Shown in pieces: positions 12,160 through 24,193 of a stretch of DNA of 64,000 nt. The position numbers and the translations under genes were made by a program. The stretch is from Cyathus striatus (taxonomy: Eukaryota > Basidiomycota > Agaricomycetes > Agaricales > Nidulariaceae). How positions within the stretch are numbered: the first letter of the stretch is position 1; every line of letters begins with the position of its first letter. The notes below the pieces were generated by a model. It ran no database searches, was not told the DNA's origin, and saw nothing but the letters and a program-made list of their open reading frames with translations. The stretch is taken from assembly GCA_025738555.1 (NCBI GenBank), contig JAOVFP010000010.1:3793501-3857500 (forward strand). Direction: 5' to 3'.

Positions 12160-12498
12160 GTGTTCACCTATAAGTTCAGCCCCTGGTTTCTGTCAACACA
12201 TACCATACCTGAGGACCTGCTGTTAATTTTATCACCACTACCTACACATCCACCAGAGTTTTCGCCTTGGCTATTTAGCCCATTCAGTATCCTTTCCCAC
12301 AAAGACACCCTGTCACTACCACCCTCTCTTCTTCCATCTCCTCACTCTATTATTACCAGTCCCATCTGGAGCAGCAATACTGTTCTCACTGACACTGATA
12401 TTACCAGCATTGACAGTGACACCCAATCCATTCACTCCTATTTATCCACCACATCACTCCCAGATCTTCCTGCCTGTCTAAGTTCCAGTATTCATTGA
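12160..12498 (+). pseudogene. Possible continuation of the gypsy linker
   Basis: Contains IPEDLLLILSPLPTHPPEFSP, like the segment that precedes the TQER/TEER motif of the same gypsy lineage (compare YTEERKQKIDD of gypsy B). It then becomes Ser/Thr/Asp-rich and stops. A gap of about 70 bp with stops separates it from the preceding frame. Confidence 0.35.
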
Positions 12499-13115
12499 AA
12501 CAGTTCTGCATTAGAACTATCATTATTTCCTCAACTACCATTATTCATTCCTATTTTACTCACTATGCCCATTTTGATTCCTTCTGCCATGGATGTTGTA
12601 TTAGTATCCTCTGCATCCCACTCCCTACCCCCAAGACTTCAATACATACAGCCAGCATCAAGCTTGAGGCAAGCCCACACAGGACCTGGGGATCCTCACT
12701 CCCCCTGTACCACCTGAGGCACTTATCACACTCTTCACTCCCATGGTATCTTGATACCCAGGGACTTCCTGTCTTCAAAGTCACCTTCATTAGTGGTGAA
12801 GGCCCCTTCATGTTCCACCCATTTGCTGCCTTTGCCAGCAACTACACTTTGGATGCTAACCCAACCCCCGCTTATGAGGTGATTTCTTACTCTTCAAGAG
12901 AGTACCTCACTCAGCAATGTGGTTACCAGTACTGGACTGCACAAACAGTCTTTCATCAGCACCTCTCTAGCAGTCCTGGTTGCATCATCATTTGTGTACC
13001 CATGGAGAAGGTAAAACAACCAGAAGACACTTCTCTGGAACTTCTCCAGAATCTCTACACTACTTGTAGCACTAACAGTATAGTAGAGTTATTTGAGTGT
13101 GTATTCTGCTGTTGA
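12495..13115 (+). CDS. Unknown ORF, 206 codons
   Basis: A longish open frame overlapping the previous stop. The N-terminal part is poor in recognisable structure; the C-terminal half (VTFISGEGPFMFHPFAAFA; QCGYQYWTAQTVFHQHLSSS) looks more protein-like. No family recognised. The true start may be internal, and an eroded transposon gene is equally possible. Confidence 0.35.
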   Translation: MKQFCIRTIIISSTTIIHSYFTHYAHFDSFCHGCCISILCIPLPTPKTSIHTASIKLEASPHRTWGSSLPLYHLRHLSHSSLPWYLDTQGLPVFKVTFISGEGPFMFHPFAAFASNYTLDANPTPAYEVISYSSREYLTQQCGYQYWTAQTVFHQHLSSSPGCIIICVPMEKVKQPEDTSLELLQNLYTTCSTNSIVELFECVFCC

Positions 13116-13419
13116 TAGATAGGTGCTGGGGACTTCTTTTCTTCACTTTAGATCAAAATTTTAATACATTTGTTCACATTGCTTGCCAACCTCAAACCAC
13201 ATGTGTTGTAACTGAGGACAGTTGAAGAATCAGTCCCCCATGGATGTTGTGGGTGAAACTTGATTAGTTATAAACACACACATATAGCTATATAGCCCAA
13301 TTTCCAGAATCCACATTATCTGGATCTTTCTGAATATACTACCAAATAATTCTCATAAGGCAGTGCTTCCCAAGGAGCAAACATATGGAAACACAAGCCA
13401 ATACCCAACTCCTTGGTGA

Positions 13420-13765
13420 CCAATAATTGATACTGTTAAAAATAGGACACCATTGTTCTTCACACCCATTGTTTAGAACAATATCTATGCATTTGCTTAT
13501 CAAGGACACACCACTGTTTCTAATAATAGAACTCCATTGTTCTTTTGCATCCATTGTGCAGAACAATGTCCTCCTATTATCCCATTGTCTTCATGTCCAT
13601 TGTTTGTTGGGATCTATAAATAGAATTCCATTGTTTATCACTAGAACAATGTAAAACTATTTCCATCACCATTGTTCAAGATCTGACTCATCTTCTTGAA
13701 CACCATTGTTCTGCACAGCCTCCACCTCAAGACAATGAATCCACCACTACCAAATTTGGAGAACA
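13420..13765. repeat. ATTGTTCT / AGAACAAT word array
   Basis: At least ten occurrences of CATTGTTCT, CCATTGTTT or the inverse AGAACAATG within 350 bp, spaced 20-40 bp. This resembles the subterminal word arrays of the other elements, but no matching terminus was found. Flanking 13120-13420 and 13770-14340 contain no clear gene. Confidence 0.6.
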
Positions 13766-14342
13766 ATGCATGATTGGTTTTGGATAGGATTAGTCAGCAG
13801 TAAGGGGAAAAGAGCATAAAAGGAGAGAGAAATTAAGACTTGGATAGTAGTTTTATCCATTACCAAATAGCCTGTCACTAGCTAGGATCTTACTTGCCAG
13901 TCCATTCTGAGTATTTATTCTTACACATTAGATACAGAATCTATTGTGCTTTTCTTCAGTTCTATTATTAATGTAAATGACACAGTGCAACTCACCATAT
14001 AAATAAATTCACAGTAATATCAAAGTAACTCAACTCAACTCAATGTAATGCAGCTCAACTCAACATATCAAATCTCAATGTCACTTTTATCATATCTATT
14101 CAGTAATAGCATATATCAGTTTATGCACTGCAGTCACCAAGCTACAGTCAGAAACAACCAAGGCCCTCAACTTCATTTTGACCTTCATTACAGCACCAAT
14201 CTTTTTATACAGCCTTTGCTGTACATACAAGCTTTCTTAGTGTTTCTAGCAGTTACTGTTACCCTATACAGCTTTAGCCATATACTTTAGAAACCATTTC
14301 AGTTCATCTTCTATTTACAGCCTTTGCTGTACCATACCAGTC

Positions 14343-14582
14343 ATGGGTCAAGTTCTAAGCAAACCAAGCAAAGCCCCACAGTTCATCTCTCATTTACAGT
14401 CTTTATTGTACATCCCATATCATAGGAGTTTGCAAGAATACATACAATCAGTATCCCTTGACCCCCAGGTGCTAGGTACAAATAAAGTCACTTCCTGCCA
14501 AACACCTAAAGTATCTATTACCTTGAACGACAGCAGAGGCGAATCCTTTGCAGATGACTTGAATGGAAATGGGGTACTGTAA
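14343..14582 (+). CDS. Short unknown ORF
   Basis: 79 codons starting MGQVLSKPSKAPQFISHLQS, followed by TAA. MGxxxSK is a possible N-myristoylation start, as in some gag proteins, but no zinc knuckle or other domain follows. Weak evidence. Confidence 0.2.
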   Translation: MGQVLSKPSKAPQFISHLQSLLYIPYHRSLQEYIQSVSLDPQVLGTNKVTSCQTPKVSITLNDSRGESFADDLNGNGVL

Positions 14583-14889
14583 GCAGTAGAGTAGCCTTTT
14601 TGCTACGATCCACTGAGGTTAAGCCCTTGTTCTATAGATTTGTTCAACTATGTTTGAACTTCTTTCTTTCTTTATCTATATTATATGAGGGCCAGTCAAT
14701 TTGACTTGTGCCCTAATGATAGGGATGTGGAATGAAGAGGTTATACAACACTATGTCATGGATGAAGTCAATTGGCTGGGTGGTTGGTGTACAAATAGTA
14801 TGGCAGCTTACCAGAAAATTTGGCAGAGTCCATTGCATAGTGTCCTTCATAACTATGAATTTTAAGCAATTAAATATTTTGTCTCTAAC

Positions 14890-15006
14890 ATCCATGGCCA
14901 TAGGACTCTGAAAGCACTGCATCCCATCCGATTTGCACAGTTAACCAGAGTGCTGCCTAGTTAGTACCATGGTGAGGGGGCCTATAGGAATTCCAGTTGA
15001 GCATCA
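14890..15006 (+). rRNA. 5S rRNA gene copy, degenerate
   Basis: The segment starts ATCCATGGCCATAGGACTCT and contains CTGAAAGCACTGCATCCC and GTTAACCAGAGTGCTGCCTA, the fungal 5S signature, over about 117 bp. Several changes from the fungal pattern I remember (ATCCACGG to ATCCATGG; GATCTGCAAAG to GATTTGCACAG; a changed 3' stem) suggest a pseudogene or 5S-derived repeat. A CACTTGAATG word array starts at its 3' end. Confidence 0.75.
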
Positions 15007-15118
15007 CTTGAGTGTCACTTGAATACTACTCAAATGTAACTTCAATATAACTCCAATGGTCACTCAATTTGTAACTTAATTATTATTTTTGTATGGGATA
15101 AGACAGACATTTTCACTG

Positions 15119-15440
15119 CAGTGCTCACCATTGCCCATCTGCACTCAATATTTCCCATGCCCTTTATTATCAGTGATTTTGATGCTGCTGCTGCCTTCAT
15201 CATCCTGCATGCAATTGCACCTCTGCACCCATTATTTCCCATGCCCTTGATTATGATCATTTTGATGGTGCTGTCCAGTGCTCACCATTGCCCATCTGCA
15301 CTCAATATTTCCCATGTCCTTTATTATTGGTGATTTTGATGCTGCTGCTGCCTTCATCATCCTGTGCATGCAATTGCACCTCCGCACCCATTATTTTCCA
15401 TGCTCTTGATTATGATCTTTTTGATGGTGCTGTCTCCATC
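15119..15440 (+). repeat. 157-bp tandem duplication
   Basis: Two copies starting at 15119 and 15276 (CAGTGCTCACCATTGCCCAT). Each contains GATGCTGCTGCTGCC and ATTATGATC. Frames across it are repeat-derived. Confidence 0.85.
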
Positions 15441-15839
15441 AAATTGTGCTGCATGTTGTTTTCCATGGCACTTTCTTTATATTTTGATTATAATCATATG
15501 CCTGCTCATCATCATAAACAGTGAGCACATATTATTTTGATTTATGTTTGAATTCTTGGGCAAATCGTTCCATTTTTGTGCACACGAATGTATAGTAATT
15601 AGTGCAAAATAACATACAAATTGATTATGAGAACTGTACAATAAACTGAGATTTCTGCTGAGCATGTTAAATTCTGTATGGCACCATGCACCATATGTAT
15701 GCCAACCAATTTTGTTATATTATATATAAAATAATGTACATTTGTTTGTTTAAAGAAATGATGAGAAGACTGCAAAAAATCAAAAATCAATGCACAAATT
15801 ACGTGCTCACTGTTGAGCACAGTAACGAAAGAAGTGCAA

Positions 15840-16145
15840 CATGACCACCATCAATGCTCCAAAAGCAAGAGGAATGATCAGAAGTTTGATGGGTGATGTG
15901 ATAGTACTGTTTGTACACATCCATAATGGACATGAGAAACAATGAGCTAAGGGATCAGAATGATGGTAACTCACAGTTCACTATCAAACACAACAATGAA
16001 GAGGCAGGATATGATCACCATCAGTGCTTTAGAAGCAAGGTGAACCATCAGAAATCTGATGGATGTTTTGATGGTGATGTTTGTACACATCCACAAATGC
16101 AGGCATAGGCATGAGAAACAATGAGCTAAGGGATCAGGACAACAA
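15840..16145 (+). repeat. Imperfect direct repeat
   Basis: GACATGAGAAACAATGAGCT recurs as GCATGAGAAACAATGAGCT, with ATGACCACCATCAATGCT / ATGATCACCATCAGTGCT before them, at a spacing of about 170 bp. No gene seen. Confidence 0.6.
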
Positions 16146-16189
16146 TGAGTATGACCTTAAGGTATGGGTTTTTAGTAAAGAAATGGACA

Positions 16190-16450
16190 TTACTTGAACT
16201 TGTAACTTGAATACTACTCAAATGCTACTTGAATTTTACTGAACCCAAAATGTGTGTCACTCGAATTTTTTCTCACTTGAATGCTACTCGATTGCAACTT
16301 GAATGCTACTTGAATGTCACTTGAATGTCACTTGATTTTCACTCAAAAGAAATAAGTGAAATACATGGTCACTCAATTTTCACTTGAAAGAAATAAGCAA
16401 GAAAGATTGGTCACTTGGCTTGCACTCAAAAGATATAAGCAAAGTAAATG
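16190..16450 (+). repeat. CACTTGAATG word array
   Basis: About a dozen variants of CTTGAATGCTACTC / CACTTGAATGTCACTT / CACTCAATTTTCAC. A short matching array follows the 5S copy at 15003-15070. The two could be the subterminal regions of one element (about 15.0-16.45 kb), but no termini or duplication were identified. Confidence 0.6.
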
Positions 16451-16459
16451 GCTCAGTGA

Positions 16460-16980
16460 TTTGGAATTCCAGATCTCAGGAATAACTAAGGAGGTACCAT
16501 CCAAGTTAACTAACATTCCACTTCATTTTGAATGTTTCAAAATCCAAGCAACTCTTTATTATTTACAAGACCCTATAAACTAATTCTATACACTTGTTGT
16601 TATGCTCTTTGTAATACCTCCTCTTTCTTGCTAGTCCTGATCTGGAACTGTCTTTTGTATCAGTAAGTTTAATCTATATTTTTAATATGCTCTCTCATAA
16701 CCTCTATATGTTGTTAGCTTGTAAAGAAAAATGGTTGGTATGGACAATAGTGCTGCATTACTTACTTTCTCTTGTTGTTAACAGATCTTCATAAGTTTGA
16801 TTATTGTTTTGTTTCTGCACTTCTTTTTTTGCAATTATTCCACCCTACAGCATAACACTTCACGCTCATCCCTATCAAATTCTTATTTATCTATTTTGTC
16901 TACCATGATCTTACAGTGTTCTTAGTATTGGTAAGTTTTGGCTTTTCATCACTATTTGTTATTCTCACAATGAACAGTTC
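16460..16980 (+). other. No convincing gene
   Basis: T-rich sequence with several intron-like stretches (GTAAGTTT, TTAACAG). GGTAAGTTTT...TTCTCACAA recurs on the far side of element B at about 18940, so B may sit in a locally repeated, possibly intronic sequence. Confidence 0.3.
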
Positions 16981-16991
16981 GCACTCATCCC

Positions 16992-18881
16992 CAGTACTTT
17001 ACCCTCCCCCCCAATTTCCGGACGGACTCCGGACGGACAAGAAAATGTCCGGAATTTCCGGGTGGACTCCATATCAAAACCGGATTTTCCGGATGGAATC
17101 CACATGGAATACAGATTTTCCAGATGGAGTCCGGATGGACAAGATAATTTCCGGACAAAGTCCACATTGAGTCCATGTTAAAAAATATTTTTTCCAGGTG
17201 GAATCTGGGTGGAATGAGAAAATTTCCAATTGATGGAAATGAAATATAACTTTGTTTTCCCATAGTCACATCAAGTGTGACACTGGGTGTTGAGTGTGAC
17301 ACTAGGTATTGAGTGTGACACTGTGTGTCAAGTATAACACTAGGTGTCAAGTGTGACACTAGGTGTCAAGTGGTGTGATACTGTGTATTGAGTGTGACAC
17401 TGGGTGTTAAGTGTAACACTAGGTGTAATACTGTGTATTGAGTGTGACACCTGTGACATAATGTGTTGAATGTGATACCATGTGTTGAGTGTGACACTAT
17501 GTGAAAAGTAGCTGTGATGACTGCAAAAATGTGAGACATATTATTATGATACTGCAACACTATGCAACATTGTGTTGCCGGTGTGTCACACTCAACACAC
17601 AGTGTCACGAAGTGTGACACTAAGCGAAAAGTGTGACACCATGTAAAAGGAGTGTCATTATGTAAAAAGATACTGTGACACTATGTAAAATTGACAAGTG
17701 TGATACTAAGCAAACATTGTGATGCCTGTGCATCACACTTACCACATGGTGTCACAGTTAACACATGGTGTTACAGTTAACACACAGTGTCACACTCAAC
17801 ACATGGTGTCACACTCAACACATGGTATCACACTCAACACATGGTGTCACACTCAACACACGGTGTCACACTTAACACACAGTGTCACACTTAACACACA
17901 GTGTCACACTCAACACACGGTGTCACACTCAACACACGGTGTCACACTCAACACACGGTGTCACACTCAACACACGGTGTCACACTTAACACACGGTGTC
18001 ACACTTAACACACAGTGTCACGCTTAACACATGGTGTCACACTCAACACACAGTGTCACACTTAACACACAGTGTCACACTTAACACACAGTGTCACACT
18101 TAACACATGGTGTTACACTTAACACACGGTATTACACTTAACACATGGTGTTACACTGAACACACAGTGTCACACTTAACACACGGTGTCACACTCAACA
18201 CACGGTGTCACACTCAACACACAGTGTCACACTCAACACACAGTGTCACACTCAATACATGGTATCACAGATGTCACACTTAACACATGGTGTCACACTC
18301 AATACACAGTGTCACACTTGACACATGGTGTCACTCAATGCATCATGTCACACTCAACACACATATCACACTCAATGCATAGTGTCACACTCCACACACC
18401 ATGTCACACTTGATATAGCCATAATAGAAGTTGTGGACTGTACAGTATGTGCACACACACTATGGTGTGAATGAATGTTATGTAATTATCACAACAATAT
18501 TGGTTCAAACAATGCAACTATGCCATGCTCTACTATTTTATTTATAATACAAGTAAAGTAAGTAACAAACCACCAGTTAATACAAGCTACCCAGAATCCA
18601 TATGGATTCCAGGCGGAATCCAGTATAGCAAATTCCTTCAGAATTCTGGCTGAAAGGCAGAATTTGGCCAATAATCCGGATTCCATGTGGAATCCATCCA
18701 GAAAACACCCAGACCGGAAAACTAAATTTGGCAGGTATCTCTGCCAAAACAAGTCCATCCGGAGTCCAGATGGAATCCGTGGAATGGCCGGAAATTCCGT
18801 GGAAATTCCGCAGACTTTCCGGAGAGTCCGTGGATTCCGTCCGGAGTCCGGACGGAATTTAGGGGGGAGGGTAAAGACCTC
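16992..18881 (+). mobile_element. Element B: non-autonomous word-repeat transposon with 8-bp TSD
   Basis: It starts CAGTACTTTACCCTCCCCCC and ends in GGGGGGAGGGTAAAGACCTC. An exact 8-bp duplication CTCATCCC flanks it (16984-16991 and 18882-18889). Word arrays of TTCCGG / GGACGGACTCC type lie inside both ends (17015-17215 and 18600-18860). The centre is a 19-bp satellite. At about 1.89 kb it is close in size to element A, with the same plan but different words. No coding capacity. Confidence 0.85.
17270..18420 (+). repeat. 19-bp satellite of element B
   Basis: GTGTCACACTCAACACACG and variants, mostly in one orientation after 17740 and inverted before about 17520. It shares the core GTGTCACACTCAA with element A. 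Confidence 0.9.
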
Positions 18882-19155
18882 CTCATCCCTATTCACTTTG
18901 CACTCTCGTCCTTCCTAATCTCATAACTTGTTTAGCACTGGTAAGTTTTATCTATTTGTTGCTATTTGCTGTTCTCACAACTGTTTTCTTTTAGTCCCAA
19001 CCAGCAATGTAATAGTCATATGTTTTTTCTCTTTTCCATAATGATCTTGTGTAATTAATGTGTGTAATAACCCATTCTCATCTACCATCCAGTAGGCAAT
19101 TGTATGACCCGTCACGAATGAATGGAAGCAGGGGCAGCTGCATGACATGCAGTGT

Positions 19156-19731
19156 AGATCATCTAAACCATTCATATAGTATTAGTATTCAATTCCACAC
19201 AATTAATGATTTGTTTATGATCACCTAAACCATTCATATAGTATTAGTATTCAATTCCACACAATTAATGATTTGTTTATGATCACCTAAACCATTCATA
19301 TAGTATTAGTATTCAATTTCACACAATTAATGATTTGTTTATGATCACCTAAACCATTCATATAGTATTAGTATTCAATTCCACACAATTAATGATTGTT
19401 TATGATCACCTAAACTATTCATATAGTATTAGTATTCAATTCCACACAATTAATGATTGTTTATGATCACCTAAACTATTCATATAGTATTAGTATTCAA
19501 TTAGAACAGTCAATGATTGTTTATGACCACCTGAAACATTAATACAATAGTAGTATTCAATCAGAACAAATAAATGATTGTTTATGATCACCTGAAAGAC
19601 CCCACATTAGTATTAAATTATAAAGAATGAATGATTGTTTATGATTATTCTCATACAATAATAGGCACTCAAAAAAGACCAGGCTTGATTGATTAACACT
19701 GGCTTTTTTTGAAAATTTTAGCTGACACCAC
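19156..19731 (+). repeat. Repeat I: family II right arm
   Basis: Seven to eight copies of a 61-62-bp unit (CACCTAAACCATTCATATAG..., TTAATGATTTGTTTATGATC), then TTTTAGCTGACACCACT. The unit and terminus match element H. The sequence after the end (CTTATCTCT) is the expected duplication, but its partner and the left end were not found. Confidence 0.75.
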
Positions 19732-19732
19732 T

Positions 19733-20001
19733 CTTATCTCTTGAAGCTCTGTAGCACTGAATCCTCCGTCCTTGCGATCCTTCTTAATTTCGTCATCATC
19801 TTCATTGTTGTTGTCATTGTCATCATTGTCATTGTCATTGTCTTTGCTGTCACCATTTTCAGCCAAGTGGTTTGTCTCATTCAAAGCAGGTATATTAGCT
19901 GGAAATTTGGTTTGGATTTTCAGGAGTAGCAAAAGGTCTTCTCCAATGGGCTTTGGAACATATCCACGAAATTCTCCTGTAATAAAAATGATAGTAAGCA
20001 T
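19733..20001 (-). pseudogene. Unknown acidic ORF cut by repeat I
   Basis: Reads GEFRGYVPKPIGEDLLLLLK, then an Asp/Asn-rich run and GGFSATELQEIR, where the terminus of repeat I begins (19731). The frame continues into the repeat only by chance. The acidic centre is low-complexity. No family recognised; probably an exon of a broken gene whose upstream part may lie in 20040-20870, where I could not identify coding sequence. Confidence 0.3.
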
Positions 20002-20009
20002 ATAGTAAG

Positions 20010-20870
20010 TTAGTTATTAATATAGAACTAGAATAAACCTTCTTTGCTCATATAAAGAACCACACCTTCTGGTAAATCATGTTGCACCTTTTATACACAT
20101 TGATGATTATCTGATTTCTGATTTGCATATCCTTTATAGTTGGCTCCTCATATACCTCTATACAGGCAATAACCTGATCTGCTTGTGATCATAAAATAAC
20201 TGTAAAGATGATATTGAGTACAGAATTTTCACAAACCAGCTGTGCTGCAGACAAATTCCAGAGTTGTTTCTCGACTCTCCTCTCTATTCTCTTGTGCTGT
20301 AAATGTTTTCTGTCTCTTAGTAGGGAGTGATGAGGAATTTGAATTGGACTATTTGCATTTTTGCTCTCCTGGCATAAAGAAGCTGCTAATCAACTGAAGG
20401 ACATTGGCCTACTATTGTATAAATCGGAAGTTTAGAATGAATATAGAGTGCTGGTACATACAATTCCCATGTCTCAAAACAATTTTGCTGGTAACTCTCT
20501 GTAAGTTGGTGTAGATTTTTCTAGAGTGTGATGCAACCATTAGTAACAAGCTGCAAAAAAAACATTATATCCCCAACATTCATGTGTAGCGCAGGTGATC
20601 TGGGCACATCCATTTGGTCTGATGTGTCACCATTACTCATTCTGACTATTTGGTAGATATGCCCATATGCAAAGGGGACATTTCACAATATCTGTTGTTC
20701 AAACCTATTGTTATGCATTATACTATTACTGTGGTTTTAGTTTGTAGAAAAGATATTAGGTATTAAATCAAGTAATTGGAGAAAATTCTTGAGTAGGTTC
20801 CAGCAAGGCTCAAACGTTTAAATATATTAACAGTGCAAATATATACTAAACATATAGTCTGACACTAGTT
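20010..20870. other. No convincing gene
   Basis: AT-rich with short frames only. It ends at the TA target of element D. Confidence 0.4.
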
Positions 20871-20871
20871 A

Positions 20872-20898
20872 CTGTTCCGTTCTGTATGGAGGCAACGG
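20872..20898 (+). repeat. Left TIR of element D
   Basis: Inverted match to 24194-24220, 23/27 identities, next to the TA target site. Confidence 0.9.
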
Positions 20899-21200
20899 AG
20901 CCCCGAGCGTGACACCAAATTTTGGACTTTAGCTTAGCAACCAAGACCGAGTTACGTGTGACAGTTGCTTCAGTTAGCAACCGGTGACGGAATCCGACCT
21001 AAGCACCCTACCTTTAGGCTTAGTTCGGGCCTCGGGAGACATGGACATTGGTACTTATAGTAAACCAATTAACTATTTTGAACTTATGGATAAATTTTTT
21101 GAGAATCAGCGTGTTGGAATGGCAAGTGCCTGAGTTGTTTTGTACTCTGCATTATACCCCCAACACTCGTCACTTTACAACTTATATCTACATGAGCTGG

Positions 21201-24032
21201 CACAAACCAAGAATCATGCAACCACCAGGACCTTCCCAAGAGCTAGTATCTCGAATCCATCACCTTAGAGATCTTGTCAAGAACCTATCGGAAGCACTTC
21301 CCAATGAACCTGCAGAAACACGATATGAATTCTCAATTGAAAGTGACGATACCACTGAATATGGTGCCCTTGGAGCATTTTCAAAATGTATGGAGGCTTG
21401 TTTTGAAACGTATAAGAGCCAGGATGGTATTATCAACTTCACTGAGAGGGGTAGGCGCCTCGAAGTTGATCTCATAAAGTTGATGAAGTCCACCATCAAG
21501 GTTATGTCAGAGAAGGATCGTAGCGTATTCAGAGAAGCTTGGCTCGAGAGGCTCATTACAACTGCTCAACGATATCAGAAGACAAAGCTGGGGAAATGAA
21601 AGAATTTGGATAGTGATCTTACACCGGCTACTACAACTTTTGCATCGCATTCAAAGAGGAACTTTAAACATCCATTGGAGATCAGTATGGAACCTGCCAT
21701 CGTTGTTAGCTTAGATTCTGATGATGAATCTGGTGAGTGGTTACTGCATATCTAATTGTTCAGTGCTGATCATAATTTATAATTCAAGACTCACTCTCTG
21801 CTAACGATATTGTGGAATTAGCACCAGCACGCAACCAACATCAGTATACACTCCACCCACCCAAAGCTATGAAGCAGACAACATTAAACTCTGTGTGGAA
21901 GCCATTACGTGAATGGCCTGAAGAGGAGAGAGTAGCCCAACGAGAGAAAGAACGAGAGCGAAATGCAATAGCACGCAAAGAGGCATGTCGACAGGAGGAA
22001 CGAGAGCGCAAGAAAAAGGAGGAGCACAAAAGAACATTAGCACGTGAACGCCAACGGAGACGATGTGCTAAGGTTGCAGAGGAAAAGGAGTTGATGGGCG
22101 ACACAACAGTTGATCCAAAGAATAATGTGAACAATATCCTGATGAATAACCAACTGGAATTGAGGGAGCATACAGAGATCAGTGAAACTGACCTAGCAGA
22201 GGTTTCACGTCCAGGGAAGGAGGCTTGGCGCAAAGAACGCAATGGAAAGCGTGGTGGAACAAAACAAGATCGGGCAAAGCGTACCAATTGGTTCCATCCA
22301 ATTCTATGGACATTAATTGATGGTGCCATGCGCAAAGCGGCCTGGAGTGCAGAGAGGGCTGTAACCATTCTCCAACGCGAAAATGGAAGTCTTTTTGGCA
22401 ACATCCATAGGGGTACAATTTCCAAGTGGAAGGAGCCCGGAAAGAATGCCTGGTCAGATAGAACACTTGAAAATGTAAAAAACCGGCACACACTTTCTGG
22501 CTCAGGGCGTACAGGCATACTTGCAAAATACCCAAACATTGTCGACGAGATTAAGACTATATTCAAGGATCTTTGTCTTTCTGGCATACCTGTCAATGTC
22601 GTTGTTGGGCGTTCGATTATGCTTACAGTGATAAAGAAACATGAGCCGACTCTCCTTAGTGGTGATTTTTGATGTTCAGAGAGTTTTGTTCGAGCCTTTC
22701 TCCAGTCTGTGATGAATTGGTCATTACGTCAAGCAACTCGTGCTGCTGCTCACCTTCCTACTGATGCTGCTGAATATTGTGAATGAACCTTCTTCCGTTT
22801 GGTGTATGCAATGAAGTGGGAGAATGTACCTCCAAGTTTGGTTGTCAACGTGGATCAGATGGGCATGTTTGTTTTACCGAGTAGTAGTCATACATACCAC
22901 GATAAAGGAGCCAGACAAGTGGATGTTGTTGCTAAAGATGAAAAGCGTGCTTATTCATTACTTGTTGCAAGCTCAGCCAATGGAGACATTTTACCATTTC
23001 AGCAAGTATGGGGTGGTAAATCATCACAATCACTGCCAAGTGCTACAGCTCCATATATGGCAGAAGCAACAGCATATGGCTTTCACTTTGCCTTTGCAGC
23101 TAGTGAAAAAAATCCACGAAGTCATTTCAGCACTCTCAAAACAATGAAGGAATGGGTAGAAGCAATTCTAGTGCCCTATCGTCTTGACATCATTGAACGT
23201 GACAATTTAAGAAGTGATCAAAAGTTGATTCTATTCATTGATTGTTATCCAGTCCATGCAGGCGAACCCTTCTGCTCATACATCTTTAATGACCACAAGT
23301 ATATAATCCTCATATTTGTTCCTCGAAATTGTACAGGCATATTTCAACCAGCAGATGTAGGTCTTCAAAGACCAATCAAGCATATGCTCAAGCAAGCATT
23401 ATTTCAATACCTTGCTGATGTACATCAGCAGCAGATCACATCAGGAATAAAACCAGAGGATGTTCGAATAATGACTTCATTACCAAAGCTATGCGATGCA
23501 TCCATTGCTGGTTTAGTTCAAGCATTTAACTTTCTCAAGGGATTAGACGGTTGTGATTTGATTAAAATGGTATTTTTTGCAGTTTTAATATTTATAGAGT
23601 ACAATCTGAAATTTATTACAGGCCTGGCGCAAATCAATTGCAAAGCAATGGTGTTTATCTGCTGAATGCCTCACAAGTGAAGCTGCACAGGATGCACTGA
23701 GTGAATACCTTATTCATGATCACACCTTACACAACGAAATTCGAGCTCGACTTGGCATAGTGCAAGGTCTTCAAGATTCCACCTTAAGTGCTGAGAATGA
23801 TATGGACCACTTTGTGAACGATGATACAGATGTCCCCTTGCATGCTGTAATTCATGCTACTGTTGGCTGCACGCTAGGGGCACAACACGATCAAGCTTCA
23901 TTTGTAGTTAGTCAAGTCTCACAGGGACAGGATGGAAGTGGGGGACTTGTAGCAGCAAGTCAAGATGAGGATCTATGGCAATTTGATGACTATGGCGACA
24001 GATGGGCAGTAACTAATGGGAACTCAAATTAG
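21201..24032 (+). pseudogene. pogo-type DDE_1 transposase with three TGA breaks
   Basis: Cuts and pastes element D. Order: a helical N-terminal region; an intron at 21733-21788; a Lys/Arg/Glu coiled stretch (REKERERNAIARKEACRQEE); a helix-turn-helix-like region (about 22290-22650, AVTILQRENGSLFGNIHRG); the catalytic core; an intron at 23570-23621; an acidic tail. Candidate DDD residues are in NVDQMG (about 22850), FIDCYPVH (about 23240) and QPADVGLQ (about 23350), as in pogo/DDE_1. In-frame TGA at 21597, 22670 and 22794 sit where arginine would fit (CGA to TGA). A short first exon may start at ATG 21041. There are no other stops, so the loss looks recent. Confidence 0.85.
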
Positions 24033-24193
24033 ATCATACTAGATAATATATTCACATTTTTTCTTGCATTTTCTGCCAGTTTTCTTGAAAATTTCAGACC
24101 TCTATGTCACACTCCCCCACGAAGCAACCGGTCTGCCGTGATGCGTGACAAACTATCAAATTAGCAACACAACGGGGTCGGCGTGACGCGTGA

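Noticed and set aside
14571..14700. Small nuclear RNA next to the 5S copy
   Set aside because: A GTAGC...GCTAC hairpin and a conserved-looking GGTTAAGCCCTTG stretch are present, but no convincing Sm site or known snRNA core.
17719..18413. Thr/His/Cys-rich ORFs
   Set aside because: Translation of the 19-bp satellite.
16992..18881. Mutator-like element
   Set aside because: MULEs can also give 8-11-bp duplications, but no MULE transposase was seen, and the related element E has a KDZ-type gene. Not fully excluded.
21841..22596. Minus-strand ORF of 251 codons
   Set aside because: Shadow of the pogo transposase exon, which has the conserved motifs on the plus strand.
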